A stretch of DNA of 64,000 nucleotides from an uncultured Lachnospiraceae bacterium (GTDB taxonomy: Bacteria; Bacillota; Clostridia; Lachnospirales; Lachnospiraceae), in contig CAJUJG010000001.1 of the NCBI GenBank assembly GCA_910586715.1, forward strand, positions 103,538 to 167,537. The letters run 5' to 3'. This document shows, one piece after another, positions 55,761-64,000 of the stretch (positions are counted from its first letter, which is position 1; the number at the start of each line of letters is the position of its first letter). The translations under genes and the position numbers were made by a program. Under the pieces are notes generated by a model. It searched no databases, was not told the origin of the DNA, and was given only the letters and a program-made list of their open reading frames with translations.

Positions 55761-55785
55761 GACCTTAGCATTTACTGCTAAGGTC
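55761..55785 (+). terminator. Hairpin between convergent rarA and DUF4364 genes
   Basis: GACCTTAGCA (55761-55770) and TGCTAAGGTC (55776-55785) pair perfectly around TTTAC. No strong U-tract follows on the + strand, but AAGTATC upstream gives a few U residues on the minus strand. It may stop transcripts from both sides. Confidence 0.55.
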
Positions 55786-55818
55786 GTAAGAAAGCGTAAC
55801 GCAGTGAAAGCAATATGA

Positions 55819-56334
55819 CTAAAAAAGCGTCTGCATTAAATATTTATAGATTTCTTCGTTTTTATTGTACCACCCGTCACACACGGCTTCCGCCATTTCT
55901 TCGGTAGGGACAGAGAGCCTGATATTGACAAGCTCAATGTCCTTTTCTTTTGCAATAAGCTGTGCCTCAAACTCACCGGAAACGGACTTGTAGTAGTTTG
56001 CCGTGATAGAAGCTTCGTTTTTCAGCTCCAAATGCTTTTCCGCAAGAAACGTGTCAATGTCGTGCTGAATGGCATCGCTGATGCGGTTTCCAAAATAGGA
56101 CAGGGTGTTTTGCCCCTCCTGCGTAATCGAGTAATACGTGCGGTTCATGGAGGTATCAGCCTTTATCAGCTCCGTGTCAAGCAAATCCGAGATGACCTGC
56201 TGGAGCGTCATGTAGTTTGTATATTCCTTTTCAAGGATAAAGCCGCTGATTTGCGCGTTGGTCAGCTTAAATTTCACTTTGTCCAGCATGTACAGGACAA
56301 TCAGTTTATAAAGCGTCGATGGGTCTTGCGTCAT
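55819..56334 (-). CDS. DUF4364 family winged-helix-like protein
   Basis: A 171-residue protein common in Clostridia. The N-terminal 85 residues (LYKLIVLYMLDKVKFKLTNAQI, YYSITQEGQNTLSYF) look like a PadR/MarR-type winged helix; the C-terminal half is a mixed alpha/beta domain with VNIRLSVPTEEMAEAVCDGWY. It is probably a transcription regulator with a small ligand or dimer domain, target unknown. It lies 25 bases after the malic enzyme gene on the same strand, so the two form an operon and it may control that gene. Confidence 0.82.
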   Translation of the reverse strand: MTQDPSTLYKLIVLYMLDKVKFKLTNAQISGFILEKEYTNYMTLQQVISDLLDTELIKADTSMNRTYYSITQEGQNTLSYFGNRISDAIQHDIDTFLAEKHLELKNEASITANYYKSVSGEFEAQLIAKEKDIELVNIRLSVPTEEMAEAVCDGWYNKNEEIYKYLMQTLF

Positions 56335-56359
56335 GAAAATTCCTGCCTTTCATCATTTC

Positions 56360-57511
56360 CTATACAATATGGGATTTTACTGCCTCCGCGACAAGTTCTG
56401 CAACCTTCGGATTGAACGCCTCGGGCATAATATTGTTCTCGTTTAACTCGTCCTCAGGTACAAGACCTGCGATTGCATTCGCGGCGGCAAGCTTCATTTC
56501 CTCCGTAATCTGTGTGGCACGTCCTTCCAGCGCACCTTTAAAGATACCAGGGAACGCAACCACGTTGTTGACCTGATTGGGAAAATCGCTTCTTCCGGTA
56601 CCGACTACCCTTGCGCCCGCAGCTTTCGCCACATCCGGCATAATTTCAGGAGTGGGATTTGCCATCGCAAATAAAATGGAATCGGGCGCCATTGATTTTA
56701 CCATTTCGGCTGTTACAATATTTGGTGCGGAAACGCCTACAAAAATATCCGCGCCCTTCAACGCGTCGGCAAGAGAGCCTGTCTCGTTATTGGGATTTGT
56801 CAGCTTTGCCATTTTTTCCTGCATCCAGTTAAGCCCCTGTGTCGAAGTGGAGACAATGCCGACCTTATCGCACATAATCACGTTTTCAAAACCGTACGTA
56901 AGCAGAAGCTTCGTAATCGCAACACCTGCGCTGCCTGCGCCGTTTACGACAACTTTACAGTTCTCCTTCTGCTTTTTTACAACCTTAAGTGCGTTGATAA
57001 TCCCTGCGAGCACCACAATCGCCGTTCCGTGCTGGTCATCGTGGAACACGGGAATATCAAGGATTTCTTTTAAACGTTCCTCAATCTCAAAGCAGCGCGG
57101 TGCGCTGATGTCCTCAAGATTAATGCCGCCGTACGCAGGTGCAAGCCATGTAACCGCTTTGATGATTTCCTCGGTGTCCTGTGTGTCAAGGCAGATTGGA
57201 ACCGCGTTTACGCCGCCAAATTCCTTAAAAAGAACGGCTTTTCCCTCCATAACGGGCATTGCCGCGTAAGGTCCGATATTGCCAAGTCCCAAAACCGCGC
57301 TTCCGTCAGAAACGACAGCTACGGTGTTTGCCTTCATTGTATACTGATAAGCGGCATCTTTATTTTCAGCGATTACCTTGCAGGGTTCCGCAACGCCGGG
57401 GGTGTAGGCCAGTGAGAGCGCCTCTCTTGATTTTACCGGAGTTTTCGATACGGTTTCGAGTTTTCCGTTCCATTCCTTGTGAAGTGCAAGTGCTTTTTCC
57501 TGAAGTGTCAT
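56360..57511 (-). CDS. Malic enzyme (oxaloacetate-decarboxylating malate dehydrogenase)
   Basis: A 383-residue short-form malic enzyme converting malate to pyruvate and CO2 with NAD(P). Motifs: SLAYTPGVAEPC, DGSAVLGLGNIGPYAAMPVMEGKA, KEFGGVNAVPICLD, EDISAPRCFEIE, VFHDDQHGTAIV, the Rossmann motif NGAGSAGVA and FAMANPTPEI. There is no phosphotransacetylase domain, unlike E. coli MaeB. AGGAGA lies about 9 bases before the ATG on the minus strand. The upstream gap of about 230 bases shared with the MATE gene should hold divergent promoters. Confidence 0.95.
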   Translation of the reverse strand: MTLQEKALALHKEWNGKLETVSKTPVKSREALSLAYTPGVAEPCKVIAENKDAAYQYTMKANTVAVVSDGSAVLGLGNIGPYAAMPVMEGKAVLFKEFGGVNAVPICLDTQDTEEIIKAVTWLAPAYGGINLEDISAPRCFEIEERLKEILDIPVFHDDQHGTAIVVLAGIINALKVVKKQKENCKVVVNGAGSAGVAITKLLLTYGFENVIMCDKVGIVSTSTQGLNWMQEKMAKLTNPNNETGSLADALKGADIFVGVSAPNIVTAEMVKSMAPDSILFAMANPTPEIMPDVAKAAGARVVGTGRSDFPNQVNNVVAFPGIFKGALEGRATQITEEMKLAAANAIAGLVPEDELNENNIMPEAFNPKVAELVAEAVKSHIV

Positions 57512-57739
57512 ATGTAAAGTCTCCTATCTAAAATAATTTTTTGGATTAAATTTAATAAAGTTTTGTATGAAATTCTTCTTATATTAATGTATAATAAATT
57601 TGGAGACTTCGCAATAAAGAATTCAATGCATTTCGTAATAAAGTCAAAAATTTCTTCTTTTTATGGAAAATTCAGAAAATTCTTAATTACCTGAACCGGT
57701 AACAACTTATGAATGAAACAAAAAATGGAGGATTACAGA
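57512..57739. other. AT-rich divergent intergenic region
   Basis: This 228-base gap lies between the malic enzyme (minus) and MATE (plus) starts. It is strongly AT-rich with a TATAAT at 57590-57595 on the + strand, but I find no -35 at proper spacing. No RNA gene or repeat is recognised. Confidence 0.5.
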
Positions 57740-59113
57740 ATGAAAACAATGAGTTATGAAGAAAAATACAAAATGATGACGGAAACGCCTGTTAATCGGC
57801 TGATTCCCAGGCTGGCAGTACCAACGATTATCAGTATGCTGACTACCTCCATATATAATATGGCGGACACGTTTTTTGTCAGTCAGTTGAGTACAAGCGC
57901 TTCCGGGGCGGTCGGGGTGAACTTTTCCCTAATGGCAATGATTCAGGCGATTGGATTTACGCTTGGTATGGGAAGTGGAAATTATATGTCCAGAATGCTG
58001 GGGGCAAAAGAACAGGGAAGGGCACAGAATGCCTGTTCCACAGCAGTATACACAGCCTTTGTCCTTGGACTGGTTTTGGCGGTTTTCGGAATTTCCAATA
58101 TTGACTGGCTGGTCCAGGCGCTTGGCGCAACGCAGACCATTGCCCCCTACGCTAAGGATTACGGCAGATACATATTGCTTGCGGCTCCCTATATGACGGT
58201 TTCGTTTGTGTTTAACAATCACCTTCGCTCTCAGGGAAATGCCGCGCTTTCGATGATCGGTATTACAACCGGCGGTATCCTGAATGTGATTTTGGATCCT
58301 GTTTTGATATTTGGACTTGACATGGGTATTTCCGGGGCGGCAATCGCTACAATTTTCAGTCAGTTTGTCAGCTTTACGATTTTGCTTACGCTGGTTATCC
58401 GTTCCAAAAATGTATTAAAACCCCTGCCGCATTATTTTACGTTTCAGGGATGGGTGTACAAGGAAATTCTTGCTGCCGGTATGCCGACGCTTGGCAGACA
58501 GGGACTAGCAAGCGTGGCGTCTGTCCTTTTGAATGTGGCGGCATCCGGCTTTGGAGATGCGGCGGTGGCGGCAATGTCGATTGTCACACGAATTATGATG
58601 TTTATCAATTCCGCGCTGATTGGTTTCGGGCAGGGATTTCAGCCTGTGTGCGGATTTAATTTCGGAGCGGGGCGGTATGATCGCGTATTGGAAGCATATT
58701 TTTTCTGCCGGCGTGTAGCCTTCGTATTTTTACTGACGATGGGGGTAATCATGTTCGCAATATCCACGCCGATGATGCACCTGTTTCGAAAGGATGACGC
58801 GGAGGTAATCCGCATTGGTGCAATCGCCTTGAAGATGCAATGCTGCCTGCTTCCGTTCCAGGCATATGTCATCATGGGAAATATGTTGGCGCAGTCAATC
58901 GGTTACAGCTTTCGTGCCACCCTTACCGCAGTCAGCAAGCAGGGATTGTTTTTTGTACCGGCAATTTTGATACTGCCAAGGCTTTTTGGCGTGACCGGGC
59001 TTGAGCTGGCGCAGCCCGTGGCGGATGCGCTTACGTTTGTGCTGACCTGGGTGGTCATTACGATGGTGATAAAAGAGCTTCGCGCAATGGCGCCGACAGC
59101 TGCGGATGAATGA
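57740..59113 (+). CDS. MATE family efflux transporter
   Basis: A 457-residue membrane antiporter with twelve helices in two similar halves, of the type that exports drugs or metabolites with Na+ or H+. Family landmarks are PVNRLIPRLAVPTIISMLTTSIYNMADTFFVSQL near the start, MGSGNYMSRMLGAKE, the second-half GMPTLGRQGLASVASVLLNVA and NSALIGFGQGFQPVCGFNFGAGRYDRV. ATG 57740 is preferred (GGAGG 8 bases upstream) over 57713, which lacks a site. It appears to be transcribed alone. The substrate is unknown. Confidence 0.92.
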   Translation: MKTMSYEEKYKMMTETPVNRLIPRLAVPTIISMLTTSIYNMADTFFVSQLSTSASGAVGVNFSLMAMIQAIGFTLGMGSGNYMSRMLGAKEQGRAQNACSTAVYTAFVLGLVLAVFGISNIDWLVQALGATQTIAPYAKDYGRYILLAAPYMTVSFVFNNHLRSQGNAALSMIGITTGGILNVILDPVLIFGLDMGISGAAIATIFSQFVSFTILLTLVIRSKNVLKPLPHYFTFQGWVYKEILAAGMPTLGRQGLASVASVLLNVAASGFGDAAVAAMSIVTRIMMFINSALIGFGQGFQPVCGFNFGAGRYDRVLEAYFFCRRVAFVFLLTMGVIMFAISTPMMHLFRKDDAEVIRIGAIALKMQCCLLPFQAYVIMGNMLAQSIGYSFRATLTAVSKQGLFFVPAILILPRLFGVTGLELAQPVADALTFVLTWVVITMVIKELRAMAPTAADE

Positions 59114-59168
59114 CAAAAATTTTACTTCCTATTTTTGAAAATATGAGTTATAATATGGTTAATATAAT

Positions 59169-59212
59169 TGTTCATATGGTACTGTGTACTTTCTGCGCAG
59201 TGCGTGAGAACA
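59169..59212 (+). promoter_or_regulatory. Structured element at the 5' end of the rho leader
   Basis: TGTTC (59169-59173) pairs with GAACA (59208-59212) around a 10-base hairpin with loop CTTTC at 59179-59203, linked by GTGA. It follows a TATAAT (59149-59154), so it would sit at the very start of the transcript. It matches 27191-27235 in both sequence and shape. Confidence 0.6.
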
Positions 59213-59302
59213 CCTGAATTAAAATCTAATAGCTGTATCTTTATGTAGCAGAAGCATTTCAGAACAGTTTTTCCCATTTATCAATATTTTTAGGAGGCAT
59301 TC

Positions 59303-60724
59303 ATGAGAGAAAAATACGAATCACTTGCGCTTTCAGAGCTCAGGGAAATAGCAAAGGCGCGCGGCTTAAAGGGAATAAGCGCGTTGAAGAAGGCAGATTT
59401 AATTGAACATATGCTTGAGGCGGACGAAAAGGATAAGGCGGACGGGAAAGACGTAGAGCCGAAGCCTGTACTCAAAGGTATTGGCGAGCGCTCTTCTTAT
59501 GATAGAAAAGAGGGCGGCGAGAAGCGCGAATACCGGCGCGAAAAGCCGCAGACGCAGGCAGACGGCGAGAAGCAGGAGGGGTATCCCACAGAGCTTGACA
59601 GCGGGATGACGGCAAGAGGAATTTTGGAGGTTATGGCGGATGGTTTTGGATTTATCCGAAGCGAAAATTTTCTGCCGGGTGAGAACGATGTCTATGTGGC
59701 GCCGAGCCAAATCCGCCGCTTTAATCTGCGCACGGGTGATATTATCGAAGGAAATACCCGCATTAAGACAATGAATGAAAAATTCAGTGCGTTGTTATAT
59801 TTGAAGAAAATCAATGGCTACCCTCCGGAAATTGCGCTAAGAAGACGCAATTTTGAGGATATGACGCCGATTTTCCCAAATGAGCGCATTCGCCTTGAGA
59901 CGAAAAAAGCGAGTGTGGCAATGCGTATTATGGATTTGATGAGCCCTGTAGGAAAAGGACAGCGCGGTATGATCGTTTCACCGCCTAAGGCAGGTAAAAC
60001 AACGCTGTTGAAGGAGGTCGCAAAATCCATTTTGGCAAACGCGCCGGATATGCACATGATTATTTTGTTAATTGACGAGCGTCCCGAGGAAGTAACGGAC
60101 ATCAAAGAGGCAATTGAAGGACCGAATGTTGAAGTGATTTATTCTACGTTTGACGAGCTGCCGGAGCATCATAAGCGCGTTTCGGAGATGGTCATTGAGC
60201 GTGCAAAGCGTCTTGTGGAGCACAAGAAGGACGTGTGCATTTTGTTGGACAGCATTACACGTCTGACGCGCGCCTATAACCTTACGGTTCCGCCCAGTGG
60301 GCGTACGCTTTCCGGAGGTCTTGATCCGGCGGCGCTGCATATGCCCAAGCGCTTTTTCGGCGCGGCAAGAAATATGCGTGAGGGCGGCAGCCTTACCATT
60401 CTTGCAACGGCACTTGTAGAGACAGGCTCTAAAATGGACGATGTGGTGTACGAGGAATTTAAGGGCACCGGCAATATGGAAATGGTGCTTGACCGAAAGC
60501 TTTCCGAACGGCGTGTATTCCCTGCGATTGATATTCCGAAATCGGGAACAAGACGTGAGGATTTGCTGTTGGATGCGGAGGAGCTTGAGGCAATCAATAT
60601 TATGCGTAAGGCATTAAACGGCTTGAAGCCGGAGGAAGCAGTTGACAAGATACTGGATATTTTTACACGCACTAGGGATAACGCGGAGTTTGTTGCAACC
60701 GTAAAAAAGATGCGGTTTATTTAA
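59303..60724 (+). CDS. rho: Transcription termination factor Rho
   Basis: A 473-residue hexameric RNA helicase. A Rho N-terminal helix bundle (1-40) is followed by a charged insert of about 50 residues (K/D/E/R-rich, about 42-95), a cold-shock-like RNA-binding domain with GILEVMADGFGFIRSENFLPG (about 110-180), Walker A SPPKAGKTTLLKEV near residue 228, Walker B ILLIDERPEEVTDI, the Q-loop region SRLTRAYN-like (here DSITRLTRAYN) and the R-loop RRVFPAIDIPKSGTRRE. AGGAGG lies before the ATG. The 190-base leader holds a conserved hairpin, which could take part in self-control. Confidence 0.97.
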   Translation: MREKYESLALSELREIAKARGLKGISALKKADLIEHMLEADEKDKADGKDVEPKPVLKGIGERSSYDRKEGGEKREYRREKPQTQADGEKQEGYPTELDSGMTARGILEVMADGFGFIRSENFLPGENDVYVAPSQIRRFNLRTGDIIEGNTRIKTMNEKFSALLYLKKINGYPPEIALRRRNFEDMTPIFPNERIRLETKKASVAMRIMDLMSPVGKGQRGMIVSPPKAGKTTLLKEVAKSILANAPDMHMIILLIDERPEEVTDIKEAIEGPNVEVIYSTFDELPEHHKRVSEMVIERAKRLVEHKKDVCILLDSITRLTRAYNLTVPPSGRTLSGGLDPAALHMPKRFFGAARNMREGGSLTILATALVETGSKMDDVVYEEFKGTGNMEMVLDRKLSERRVFPAIDIPKSGTRREDLLLDAEELEAINIMRKALNGLKPEEAVDKILDIFTRTRDNAEFVATVKKMRFI

Positions 60725-60726
60725 CA

Positions 60727-60742
60727 TAAAAAGTTACTTTTT
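60727..60742 (+). terminator. Short A/T stem-loop after rho
   Basis: AAAAAG and CTTTTT pair around a tiny loop, followed by more T residues, directly after the rho stop. The stem has a single GC pair, so it is weak. Confidence 0.35.
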
Positions 60743-60782
60743 TGTTATAATTATGATATTATTATGAAAATACAAAAAGTGC

Positions 60783-60811
60783 TTGCGTAATGGAAAAACC
60801 TATGCTATACT
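60783..60811 (+). promoter_or_regulatory. Promoter of rpmE
   Basis: TTGCGT at 60783-60788, a 17-base spacer and TATACT at 60806-60811 preceded by TGC, an extended -10. The leader is about 60 bases. Confidence 0.75.
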
Positions 60812-60875
60812 GAATAAGCTTGTTTATAACATAGAATTAATTTTTAAGAAATGCATTTATAGAGAGGTGAAAAAG

Positions 60876-61082
60876 ATGAGAGAGGGAATACATCCAAATT
60901 ACTATCAGGCAAACGTTACCTGCAACTGTGGAAACACTTTTGTAACAGGTTCTACAAAGCCTGAAATCCACGTGGAAATTTGTTCAAAATGCCATCCGTT
61001 CTACACAGGACAGCAGAAGTCGGCAACGGCTCGCGGACGTATTGAGAGATTTAACAAGAAGTACGGCGTAGAAAGCAAATAG
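60876..61082 (+). CDS. rpmE: 50S ribosomal protein L31 (zinc type)
   Basis: A 68-residue ribosomal protein. It starts [16 protein letters not shown] and has the four-cysteine zinc set (TCNCG ... CSKC), so it is the C+ form rather than the zinc-free YtiA form. The ATG at 60876 follows GAGAGGTG by a few bases; longer reading of the frame upstream has no support. It is a single gene between its own promoter and a strong terminator. No Zur box was recognised. Confidence 0.96.
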   Translation: MREGIHPNYYQANVTCNCGNTFVTGSTKPEIHVEICSKCHPFYTGQQKSATARGRIERFNKKYGVESK

Positions 61083-61085
61083 GAA

Positions 61086-61145
61086 GCGTATCATAAAAGA
61101 AAAGGTTGAGGTAAGCGGATTATCTCAACCTATTTTTTGATACGC
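61086..61145 (+). terminator. Double-stem terminator after rpmE
   Basis: Inner stem AGGTTGAG (61103-61110) with CTCAACCT (61124-61131) is followed by a T run (61133-61138). An outer stem GCGTATCA (61086-61093) with TGATACGC (61138-61145) brackets it. Confidence 0.85.
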
Positions 61146-61159
61146 AAAAGGGGGGAACG

Positions 61160-62128
61160 ATGGCGAAAAACAGAAAAACCCACTACTCTGGGATTGGAGG
61201 TCAGGCGGTCCTGGAGGGTGTCATGATGAAAAACGGCGAGAAGTATGCCGTTGCAGTGAGAAAACCTGACGGAGAAATTGATGTAGAAACGCAGGAGTAT
61301 AAAGGGTTTTGCGGAGATAAAAAATTTACAAAAATTCCGTTTATCAGGGGGATTTTTTCCTTTATCGACTCTCTTGTGCTTGGTATGAAAGTGACGATGC
61401 ACTCGGCGTCGTTTTACGAGGAGGACGAGGAGATTGGCAAAAAGGAAGAGAAAGCCGCCGGAAGCAAAGCGGATGATATTATGATGGGGATAACGGTAGC
61501 ATTGTCCGTGATTATTGCCGTGGCTCTTTTTATGGTGCTTCCGTTTCTGCTTTCCGATTTGCTTGGCAAAGTGGTTCGCAATGCAAGTCTGATTGCTATT
61601 TTTGAAGGATTGATCAGAATACTGATTTTTGTGGGATATATTGTGGCGATTTCGCTTATGGAGGATATTAGGCGTCTTTATATGTATCACGGCGCAGAGC
61701 ATAAGTGTATTAACTGTATTGAGCGCGGCAGAGCGTTAACCGTAAAGAACGTAATGCGCAGTTCAAGACAGCATAAGCGCTGCGGCACGAGCTTTTTGCT
61801 GTTTGTGGTGCTTGTCAGCGTGATTGTGTTCTTTTTTATCCGCGTTGACAATTTGGCATTGAAAATTGTGATCCGGCTTTTGCTGGTGCCTGTGATAGCG
61901 GGAATTTCGTATGAGATAATCCGGCTTGCAGGAAGAAGCGACAATGTGATTGTACAGATTATCTCGCGCCCCGGTCTGTGGCTTCAGAAGCTGACAACGA
62001 GAGAACCGGATGAGGATATGATAAAGGTTGCAATCGCGTCGGTGGAGGCGGTGTTTGACTGGAGAAGCTATTTAAAGGAAGAGTTTCGATATACGGACGA
62101 ACAGCTTCGGGCAGACGAAGAACCGTAG
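61160..62128 (+). CDS. DUF1385 family membrane protein
   Basis: A 322-residue protein of the DUF1385 family, usually found next to rpmE, prmC and prfA in Firmicutes. The N-terminus GIGGQAVLEGVMMKNGEKYAVAVRKPDG is the family signature. Three or four helices lie between about residues 110 and 260, with YHGAEHKCINCIERG (His, Glu and Cys residues that could bind metal) and RCGTSFLLFV between them. The function is unknown. GGGGGG lies about 6 bases before the ATG, and prmC follows after 10 bases. Confidence 0.88.
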   Translation: MAKNRKTHYSGIGGQAVLEGVMMKNGEKYAVAVRKPDGEIDVETQEYKGFCGDKKFTKIPFIRGIFSFIDSLVLGMKVTMHSASFYEEDEEIGKKEEKAAGSKADDIMMGITVALSVIIAVALFMVLPFLLSDLLGKVVRNASLIAIFEGLIRILIFVGYIVAISLMEDIRRLYMYHGAEHKCINCIERGRALTVKNVMRSSRQHKRCGTSFLLFVVLVSVIVFFFIRVDNLALKIVIRLLLVPVIAGISYEIIRLAGRSDNVIVQIISRPGLWLQKLTTREPDEDMIKVAIASVEAVFDWRSYLKEEFRYTDEQLRADEEP

Positions 62129-62138
62129 CGGAGGAGAT

Positions 62139-62996
62139 ATGACCTATAAGGAATTGTATGCGTATGGCGTTAAAGCGCTGGAGGAAGCCAGCGTAGCGGA
62201 GGCGGCACTGAATGCAAGGCTGCTGCTTGAGTATGTGTGCCGTACGGACCGCAATACGCTTTTGGTTCATGGCGACAGCGTGCGCAGTCCGATAGAAGAG
62301 GAATTTTATAAAATAACGATAGAGAAGCGCAGGCAGCACATTCCGCTGCAGCACATTACAGGTGAGCAGGAGTTTATGGGGCTTGTTTTCCGGGTAAATG
62401 AACATACGCTTGTTCCGCGGCAGGACACGGAAATTCTTGTAGAGGAAGCGATGCGGTATTTGGGCGACGGGATGCGGATTTTGGATTTGTGTACCGGGTC
62501 CGGCTGTATTTTGCTGAGTCTGTTAAAGTATAGCAATGAGTGTGAAGGGATTGGGATTGACATTTCCGAAAAGGCGCTTTTGGTGGCGCGGGAAAATGCC
62601 GGAAGGCTTGGATTGGACGCGTCGTTTTTGTGCGGCGACCTGTTTGAACCGCTTGCGGTTTTTTTGTCCGAACGCACGCGCGATAAGCTGTTTGACATCA
62701 TCATATCCAATCCGCCGTATATTCCAAGCGGTGAGATTGCAAAGCTGATGCCGGAGGTGCGGGACCATGAGCCGCATATGGCGCTTGACGGTATGGAGGA
62801 CGGATTATATTTTTACCGTAAAATTATTGATAAAGCGCCGTCTTATTTGAGAAAGAGCGGAATGTTGCTTTTTGAAATCGGATGCGAACAGGCAAAAGCG
62901 GTCAGCGCACTGCTGCGGGAAAAGGGGTTTGGAGCGATAGAGGTAATAAAGGATTATGCGGGTTTGGACCGTGTGATTAAGGCTGATTTGTGCTGA
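62139..62996 (+). CDS. prmC: Release factor glutamine N5-methyltransferase
   Basis: A 285-residue enzyme methylating the Gln of the GGQ motif in RF1 and RF2. It has the PrmC/HemK helical N-domain with LLVHGD and QHITGEQEFMGLVFRVNEHTLVPRQDTEILVEEA, SAM motif I ILDLCTGSGCILLSLL, and the substrate-binding NPPY (from N191) in ISNPPYIPSGEI. A conserved HEPHMALDGMEDGLYFYRKI follows. The GGAGGA site is unusually close to the ATG (about 4 bases). Its substrate RF1 is encoded by the next gene. Confidence 0.96.
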   Translation: MTYKELYAYGVKALEEASVAEAALNARLLLEYVCRTDRNTLLVHGDSVRSPIEEEFYKITIEKRRQHIPLQHITGEQEFMGLVFRVNEHTLVPRQDTEILVEEAMRYLGDGMRILDLCTGSGCILLSLLKYSNECEGIGIDISEKALLVARENAGRLGLDASFLCGDLFEPLAVFLSERTRDKLFDIIISNPPYIPSGEIAKLMPEVRDHEPHMALDGMEDGLYFYRKIIDKAPSYLRKSGMLLFEIGCEQAKAVSALLREKGFGAIEVIKDYAGLDRVIKADLC

Positions 62997-63051
62997 TGTT
63001 AAATGAAAAAGGAACAGGTTTTTTAGCGTTGGCAGTATGGAGGATAGAGAA

Positions 63052-64000
63052 ATGTTTGATAAATTGGAGGATTTGCTGCACCGTTTTGAGGAAATTTTAA
63101 ATGAACTGAATGAGCCGACGGTGGCGGAAAATCAGGCGCGTTTTCGGGCGCTGATGAAGGAGCAGAGCGATTTGACGCCGATTGTGGAGGCGTATCGGGA
63201 ATATAAGAAGTGCAATGAGACGGTGGAGGATTCGCTTTCCCTTTTGGATTCGGAAAATGACGAGGAAATGCGGGAGATGTTGAAGGAAGAGCTCAATGAT
63301 GCGAAAAAGCGTATTGAGGAGCTTGAGACGCAGCTCAAGGTTCTGCTTTTGCCAAAGGACCCGAATGATGACAAGAACGTTATCGTAGAGATCAGGGCAG
63401 GTGCAGGCGGAGACGAGGCGGCTCTGTTCGCGGCGGAGATATATCGAATGTATGTTCATTACGCGGAGGGAAGGCGCTGGAAGGTTGAGCTATTAAATGT
63501 GGATGAAATCGGCACCGGCGGCATGAAGGAAGTGCAGTTCGTGATTACGGGACAGGGTGCATATTCACGCATGAAATACGAGAGCGGCGTGCACCGCGTG
63601 CAGCGTGTGCCCGAGACAGAGAGCGGCGGACGGATTCACACGTCTACAATCAGCGTTGCGGTGATGCCGGAGGTGGATGAGGATATTGACATTGTGATTG
63701 ACGAGAAGGATATTCGTGTGGACGTTATGCGTGCGTCGGGAAACGGCGGACAATGCGTCAATACGACGGACTCGGCGGTACGTCTGACGCATTACCCTAC
63801 GGGAATTGTGGTGTACAGTCAGACGGAGAAATCGCAGCTGCAAAATAAGGCAAAGGCGTTTGCGCTGTTAAAGTCAAAGCTCTATGATATGGAGCAGCAG
63901 CAGCGTCACGACGCGGAGGCGGAGCTTCGCAGAAGTCAAATCGGTACGGGTGACCGTTCGGAGAAAATCAGAACGTACAATTTCCCGCAGGGACGCGTCA
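63052..64000 (+). CDS. prfA: Peptide chain release factor 1, 3' end cut off
   Basis: The first 316 codons of RF1, which reads UAA and UAG stops; the gene continues beyond the window. The ATG at 63052 gives [12 protein letters not shown], the normal start. Visible are [41 protein letters not shown] with the stop-recognition tripeptide in the PxT form P187-E-T, and the catalytic loop [19 protein letters not shown] with GGQ at 232-234. It lies 55 bases after prmC, as in many Firmicutes. Confidence 0.95.
   Translation, partial: MFDKLEDLLHRFEEILNELNEPTVAENQARFRALMKEQSDLTPIVEAYREYKKCNETVEDSLSLLDSENDEEMREMLKEELNDAKKRIEELETQLKVLLLPKDPNDDKNVIVEIRAGAGGDEAALFAAEIYRMYVHYAEGRRWKVELLNVDEIGTGGMKEVQFVITGQGAYSRMKYESGVHRVQRVPETESGGRIHTSTISVAVMPEVDEDIDIVIDEKDIRVDVMRASGNGGQCVNTTDSAVRLTHYPTGIVVYSQTEKSQLQNKAKAFALLKSKLYDMEQQQRHDAEAELRRSQIGTGDRSEKIRTYNFPQGRV

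Noticed and set aside
1..64000. Prophage, insertion sequences, tRNA or rRNA genes
   Set aside because: No integrase, transposase, structural phage gene, cloverleaf or rRNA stretch was recognised on either strand.

Overview
The window looks like the chromosome of a low-to-mid GC Gram-positive of the class Clostridia, most likely a Lachnospiraceae-type anaerobe. The evidence is the gene families: lone SpoVAD, DUF4364, DUF1385 and TPR-DUF4037 proteins, PocR sensors, GH25 enzymes with Big2 domains, zinc-type L31, and strong AGGAGG ribosome binding sites. No rRNA, tRNA, CRISPR array, phage or insertion sequence was recognised.

Positions 1-36156 form one large cell-surface polysaccharide locus, all on the + strand. 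The left part (1-8695) holds a GtrB-like polyprenyl-phosphate glycosyltransferase, an epimerase, a first initiating phosphosugar transferase, a WecG/TagA transferase, a ChbG-like deacetylase, an SGNH lipoprotein, a DUF6077-like integral membrane protein split over two genes, and two half-size EamA proteins. The middle (8696-18754) holds two membrane-tethered GH25 muramidases around rfbB, rfbA and rfbC, then a Wzm/Wzt exporter. A 700-residue methyltransferase plus kinase-like fusion follows, resembling the chain terminator WbdD, and then multi-domain GT2 enzymes, phosphoglucomutase, a GtrA protein, a second initiating transferase, an LCP ligase and a last GT2. Together these suggest a polymer, probably containing a dTDP-sugar, that is made on undecaprenyl phosphate, capped, exported by the ABC transporter, decorated outside the membrane and attached to peptidoglycan.

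Positions 36181-47002 carry glmS, a membrane HtrA protease, a ClpX-like ATPase, a YczE-type membrane protein, a methyltransferase, a TPR-DUF4037 protein and trpS. Positions 47116-55745 carry an AT-rich stand-alone AAA ATPase, spoVAD, an acyl-CoA-synthetase-like ligase, a PocR pseudo-kinase paired with a GGDEF/EAL protein, and rarA. Two minus-strand genes (DUF4364 and malic enzyme) follow. The right end holds a MATE transporter, rho, rpmE, a DUF1385 protein, prmC and the start of prfA.

The most interesting items are the WbdD-like fusion beside a Wzt with a C-terminal extension, a pair of covarying hairpins with possible attenuator geometry before rfbB and rfbA, a shared 5'-leader hairpin before the phosphoglucomutase gene and rho, and the huge GH25 protein with an acidic, tyrosine-rich cytoplasmic tail. 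All calls come from reading the sequence. No database search was run.
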